Source: JBNKDD01 sp050288085 (GTDB lineage: Bacteria > Chloroflexota > Anaerolineae > Aggregatilineales > UBA3940). From it: DNA of 9,235 bases. This document shows, one piece after another, positions 6,754 to 9,235 of this stretch. Location: assembly GCA_050288085.1 (NCBI GenBank), contig JBNKDD010000226.1:1-9235 (forward strand), read 5' to 3'. Numbering within the stretch: the first letter of the stretch is position 1; each line of letters begins with the position of its first letter. The notes under the pieces are model-generated. The model did not search any database, was not told where the DNA came from, and saw nothing but the letters and a program-made list of their open reading frames with translations. A program made the translations under genes and the position numbers.

Positions 6754-6900
6754 TCAGCGTTTCAGTGCAGGGGCGAGTTTCTGATGCATCCGTGTGGCTG
6801 TAGCAATGGGCAGCAAAACGGCAATGATGATACCGCGCAGTCCCAGAGCCAGTATTTTCATCGGTGTACTTACCCCTTGACGGTGGGATAAATCTGTCAT
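6754..6900 (-). CDS. Small 48-aa protein with one membrane helix
   Basis: A 48-codon frame runs on the minus strand from ATG 6900-6898 to TGA 6756-6754. A strong GGAGG Shine-Dalgarno (6910-6906) lies five bases before the ATG. The product has a short polar N-terminus, one hydrophobic segment at about residues 14-35 (MKILALGLRGIIIAVLLPIA) and a basic C-terminal tail ending LKR, which fits a small single-span membrane protein with a positive end. A 13-bp hairpin lies 31 bases after the stop. Upstream on the same strand TATACT at 6944-6939 could be a -10 box, without a clear -35. The lipoprotein gene points away from it across a shared 197-base gap. I recognise no family. It could also be an unrecognised leader peptide; the well-placed ribosome binding site, not the length, is the reason to call it. 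Confidence 0.55.
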   Translation of the reverse strand: MTDLSHRQGVSTPMKILALGLRGIIIAVLLPIATATRMHQKLAPALKR

Positions 6901-7004
6901 GGTACCCTCCCAATAAATTCCCTCTCTATTTCTACTTTAGTATACGCTTAAAGTGCATAAAAGTTGCGTTAGAAATTTTCCACTCACCGGCTTTTTTATT
7001 ACGC

Positions 7005-7032
7005 TTGCGCGAAAAACCGCTCCCAATATAAT
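7005..7032 (+). promoter_or_regulatory. Promoter of the repeat lipoprotein gene
   Basis: A consensus -10 TATAAT at 7027-7032 has TTGCGC at 7005-7010 sixteen bases upstream as a partial -35. The start codon of the lipoprotein is 65 bases further on, giving a leader of roughly 58 bases. Confidence 0.55.
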
Positions 7033-7097
7033 GAACCTACAGTTATGTTTAACAAAAGCTCAACTTGTTTAGATAGACACCCCTGGAGGAAATTTTA

Positions 7098-8108
7098 ATG
7101 TTCGGAGTACTCAAAGTGAATCATAGTCATAAGATGATTATTCCATTGGTTGCTGCCATGTTAATCATATCCGCCCTGGCCTGTGGAGGAGGCACTGACC
7201 CTGAACCAACCGAACCCCCGGAGGAACCGCCACCGACAGAAGAAGTGGCGGAAGAGCCAACAGCAACAGCGACCGAAGTCCCAACAGAACCAGCCGGTGG
7301 CAACCTTGATGTTGTCAACAAATCGGGAGATGCCATTTGTTTTGTCTATATTTCACCCGCTGGCAGCGGTGATTGGGGCGACGATCAACTAGGAGCCGAG
7401 AACGTGATCGAAGCCGGGGGCTCTCACACCATCACCGATATTCCGCCGGGAGTCTACGATATCCGGGTAGACGACTGTAACAATGAGACAATCTATCAGC
7501 AAGAAGGCAGCAAATTAGGGGCCACCGACTTCACTCTGTCCGTAACCGGCGGGGGTAAACCCGGCGCAGAGGGAGAAGGAAACAATCTGATCATCGAAAA
7601 TACGAGCGGTCTCGAACTCTGCTACGTGTACATTGCCCTGCCCGACGACGATACCTGGGGAGATAATCAACTGGATGCAGGCGAGACAGTCCCATCTGGG
7701 TTAAATTACACCATCTGGGGCATCCCGTCCGGAACCTATGACTTGCGGGTAGAAACCTGCCAATCAGACCCCAACGACCGCCAGAATGCCGAGCGTACCG
7801 GGGTCGATCTAAGCAGAGATTTCACCTGGACGATTGAACCCGGCGAGCCGCCTGAAGCTGAACTGGTTCTGGTGAATAAAAGTGGCATACTGATTTGCGC
7901 GCTCTTCATTGCCCTGCCCGAAGATGAAACCTGGGGGCAGAACCAACTCCCAGAGGGAACATTGGTTCGTACCGGCACGACCTTTACGATCACCGGCATT
8001 CCTGCTGGAACCTATGACTTGCGGGTGGAGTCCTGCGACGCTACTCCATTATTCGCCGAGAATTTCGGTATCACTCTCGAGGATACCTTTACGTGGACAA
8101 TTAACTAA
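7098..8108 (+). CDS. Lipoprotein with three tandem Cys-paired repeats
   Basis: The product has 336 residues. ATG 7098 follows GGAGG (7085-7089) at eight bases. A signal peptide with a hydrophobic core (about 13-26) ends in a lipobox, SALAC, with Cys29 the lipid-bearing residue. A Pro/Glu/Thr-rich linker covers about 30-68. Three homologous repeats follow at about 70-150, 163-247 and 255-336. Each has N-(K/T)-SG near its start, a WG-(D/N/Q)-(D/N)-QL motif, an IP-x-G-(V/T)-YD-(I/L)-RV motif and a hydrophobic final strand. Each carries two cysteines exactly 46 residues apart (81/127, 175/221, 267/313), likely one disulfide per repeat. Repeats 2 and 3 are the closest pair. The protein should sit on the outer face of the membrane. 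The repeat recalls domains of uncharacterised secreted bacterial proteins, and its ligand is unknown. A promoter at 7005-7032 and a terminator at 8134-8169 make it a single-gene unit. Confidence 0.9.
   Translation: MFGVLKVNHSHKMIIPLVAAMLIISALACGGGTDPEPTEPPEEPPPTEEVAEEPTATATEVPTEPAGGNLDVVNKSGDAICFVYISPAGSGDWGDDQLGAENVIEAGGSHTITDIPPGVYDIRVDDCNNETIYQQEGSKLGATDFTLSVTGGGKPGAEGEGNNLIIENTSGLELCYVYIALPDDDTWGDNQLDAGETVPSGLNYTIWGIPSGTYDLRVETCQSDPNDRQNAERTGVDLSRDFTWTIEPGEPPEAELVLVNKSGILICALFIALPEDETWGQNQLPEGTLVRTGTTFTITGIPAGTYDLRVESCDATPLFAENFGITLEDTFTWTIN
7305..8105 (+). repeat. Three tandem ~82-85-residue coding repeats
   Basis: The repeat units cover about 7305-7547, 7584-7838 and 7860-8105. Units 2 and 3 are in register at 276 bases (92 codons). 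They share identical stretches such as GGAACCTATGACTTGCGGGT at 7731-7750 and 8007-8026, and a 15-base match at 7631-7645 and 7907-7921. Unit 1 is clearly related in protein but more diverged in DNA, so it is the older copy. Confidence 0.85.
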
Positions 8109-8133
8109 TCCGTAACTCAGTCTGAAGAGGGAT

Positions 8134-8169
8134 AAAAAGGGCCGGGTGAAATGTGTCCGGCCCTTTTTT
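8134..8169 (+). terminator. Strong intrinsic terminator after the lipoprotein
   Basis: AAAAAGGGCCGG (8134-8145) pairs with CCGGCCCTTTTT (8157-8168) around an 11-base loop and ends in six Ts (8164-8169). The A-run on the left arm could make it work on both strands. Confidence 0.9.
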
Positions 8170-8280
8170 CTTTTCCCCCATGGTCAGATGATGTATTATC
8201 ATAGCCGCGCCGGACGGGGCCTAACTTAATCATCACCCCCAATCTCCGGCTGACACCAAACACCAACAGACAAGGACATC

Positions 8281-8742
8281 ATGGGAAAAATTCACGACGT
8301 TGTTATCAAGAAGCTGCTGACCCACGCCGATGACCGGGGCTACCTGCGCGAAGTACTGCGCGACGACGATAACCTGCTGCGTCAGTTCGGGCAGACAACC
8401 GTCACCCGGACCTACCCCGGCGTGATCAAAGCCTTCCATTGGCACACCAGGCAAGATGATATCTGGTATGTGGCAGCAGGCATGGCCCGGATCGTACTCT
8501 ACGACCGCCGCCCTGACTCGCCCACCTTTGAGGAGACTCAAGTTGTGATCGCCGGAGAGGACAATCCGCTCACCGTCCTGATCCCAAAGGGCATCGCTCA
8601 TGGCTATCAGGTATTGGGTGATAGGCCCGTAATGCTGCTCTATACCACCACCCACAGCTACAACCCGTCAGACCCCGACGAAGAACGGATTCCCTTTGAC
8701 GACCCGGAAATCGGATTCGACTGGTCAATCCAGAATCGCTAA
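8281..8742 (+). CDS. RmlC-like cupin, dTDP-4-dehydrorhamnose 3,5-epimerase family
   Basis: This 153-residue cupin follows the RmlC motif order: DDRGYLREVLRDD (17-29); IKAFHWHTRQDDIWYV (49-64), where His53 matches the catalytic His of the RGLHxQ block; VLYDRRPDSPTF (72-83); the IPKGIAHGYQ block (101-110); HSYNP (125-129), with a Tyr at the expected active-site position; and a DDPEIGFDW end (140-148). RmlC epimerises a 4-keto-6-deoxy sugar nucleotide during deoxysugar synthesis for envelope glycans. The protein is shorter than the usual ~180 residues, and the family's Arg-Gly before the His is Lys-Ala, so a related epimerase or isomerase is possible. AAGGA at 8272-8276 lies four bases before ATG 8281. 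No other rhamnose genes are in the window. It probably forms a unit with the next gene. Confidence 0.82.
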   Translation: MGKIHDVVIKKLLTHADDRGYLREVLRDDDNLLRQFGQTTVTRTYPGVIKAFHWHTRQDDIWYVAAGMARIVLYDRRPDSPTFEETQVVIAGEDNPLTVLIPKGIAHGYQVLGDRPVMLLYTTTHSYNPSDPDEERIPFDDPEIGFDWSIQNR

Positions 8743-8758
8743 GTCTAAGTGCGGCACT

Positions 8759-9148
8759 GTGATTTTTGATGGCACTTGCGGTATCTGCACCGCATCCGCT
8801 GATTGGATCAGACGGCAAGATGTCTCCGGGCACTTGACCGTGCTGCCCTATCAAACCGCCGACCTGGAAACCATATCGCCCGGCCTCACCCCCGAAATGA
8901 CCGGCCAATCAGTCTATTTTATCCGGGCGGATGGCAGGCGTTTCAAAGAAGCACGGGCCGTCTTCGAGATACTAAAACGGCTGCCGGGCATCTGGCGAAT
9001 CATGGGCCTGACCCTGGCAAACCCGGCAGCCGCGGTATTGTGCGCCCCCGCTTATCGATGGGTGGCCCGCCACCGCAGCCAGCTATCGACCCGGCTGGGC
9101 CTGACAGCCTGTGCCGTCTCCGATGCTGTTCAGTCACATACCTCGTGA
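8759..9148 (+). CDS. DCC-family (DUF393) thiol-disulfide protein
   Basis: From GTG 8759 this gives about 129 residues. It opens directly with the DCC motif VIFDGTCGIC, whose CxxC is the family's redox pair, followed by SADWIRRQD. The second half matches the family too: a FIRADGRRFKEARAVF block near 54-69 and a YRWVARHR end motif near 99-106. DCC proteins are small, thioredoxin-like and poorly characterised; a redox role is inferred from the CxxC. The start is uncertain. GTG 8759 puts the motif at residue 2. An in-frame TTG at 8696 would add 21 residues that overlap the cupin's 3' end by 47 bases and match nothing in the family. Neither has a convincing ribosome binding site. The gene follows the cupin stop by 16 bases in the same direction, so translational coupling is plausible. 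Confidence 0.8.
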   Translation: MIFDGTCGICTASADWIRRQDVSGHLTVLPYQTADLETISPGLTPEMTGQSVYFIRADGRRFKEARAVFEILKRLPGIWRIMGLTLANPAAAVLCAPAYRWVARHRSQLSTRLGLTACAVSDAVQSHTS

Positions 9149-9235
9149 AATCGGCCCGGAGAATGGGCCTCTAGCGAATCGCGGCAGCGTGAAGGCGATG
9201 GGGGTAAGTATCTACCGGTTGGAACTTCTTCATCG

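Noticed and set aside
6725..6913. Minus-strand 62-codon frame overlapping the 48-aa ORF
   Set aside because: It starts at a TTG within the region of the other ORF's ribosome binding site, encodes a polar sequence with no recognisable features, and is a shadow of the better-supported 48-aa frame.
8194..8199. TATTAT as a -10 box for the cupin gene
   Set aside because: The -35 region 16-18 bases upstream is only T-rich terminator sequence, so the match is too weak to call.
8233..8655. Minus-strand 140-codon frame opposite the cupin gene
   Set aside because: It is a shadow of the cupin frame, which has clear family motifs and a ribosome binding site.
9149..9235. Open frames at the right edge: minus strand ending in TAG at 9173-9171, and plus strand from ATG 9198
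   Set aside because: Too short and unrecognised on either strand. GGCCC/GGGCC at 9153-9169 could form a small stem but has no T-run. The sequence beyond the window is needed to decide.

Overview
The window reads as ordinary bacterial chromosome, most likely from a Chloroflexota (Anaerolineae-like) organism. This is inferred from style only: moderate GC content, a lipoprotein with a long Pro/Glu/Thr linker after its lipobox cysteine, a large multi-pass GT-C-like membrane protein, and many uncharacterised membrane and secreted proteins. There is no rRNA, tRNA or phylogenetic marker, so the lineage stays tentative. I see no CRISPR array, transposase, integrase or phage gene.

Layout, left to right. 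(1) 18-659 (+) encodes an unrecognised 213-aa protein. (2) 660-2361 (+) is a compact unit: a promoter bracketed by two inverted copies of one sequence motif, a TetR-family repressor, an eight-helix membrane protein almost touching it, and a clear intrinsic terminator. (3) 2444-4327 (+) is a 627-aa polytopic protein with motifs of GT-C glycosyltransferases of the TMTC/ArnT type and a C-terminal soluble domain. (4) 4328-4432 holds a perfect 20-bp palindrome and a hairpin that probably terminates the convergent minus-strand genes. (5) 4433-6416 (-) is a two-component operon: a stand-alone receiver protein, then a six-helix membrane histidine kinase with a Glu/Lys-rich tail. It is read from an extended -10 promoter near 6580. 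(6) 6754-6900 (-) is a small, easily missed 48-aa membrane-protein ORF with its own ribosome binding site and a strong downstream hairpin. (7) 7098-8108 (+) is a lipoprotein made of three tandem ~85-residue repeats, each with a Cys pair exactly 46 residues apart, flanked by a promoter and a strong terminator. (8) 8281-9148 (+) is an RmlC-like cupin followed by a DCC (DUF393) thiol-disulfide protein; the last ~85 bases are unassigned.

Functionally the window centres on the cell envelope: regulated membrane proteins, probable glycan transfer, a surface lipoprotein and phosphorelay signalling. The most distinctive items are the Cys-paired repeat lipoprotein, the unannotated 48-aa ORF, and the operator architecture upstream of the TetR gene. 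Nothing here is clearly a new defence or mobile system.
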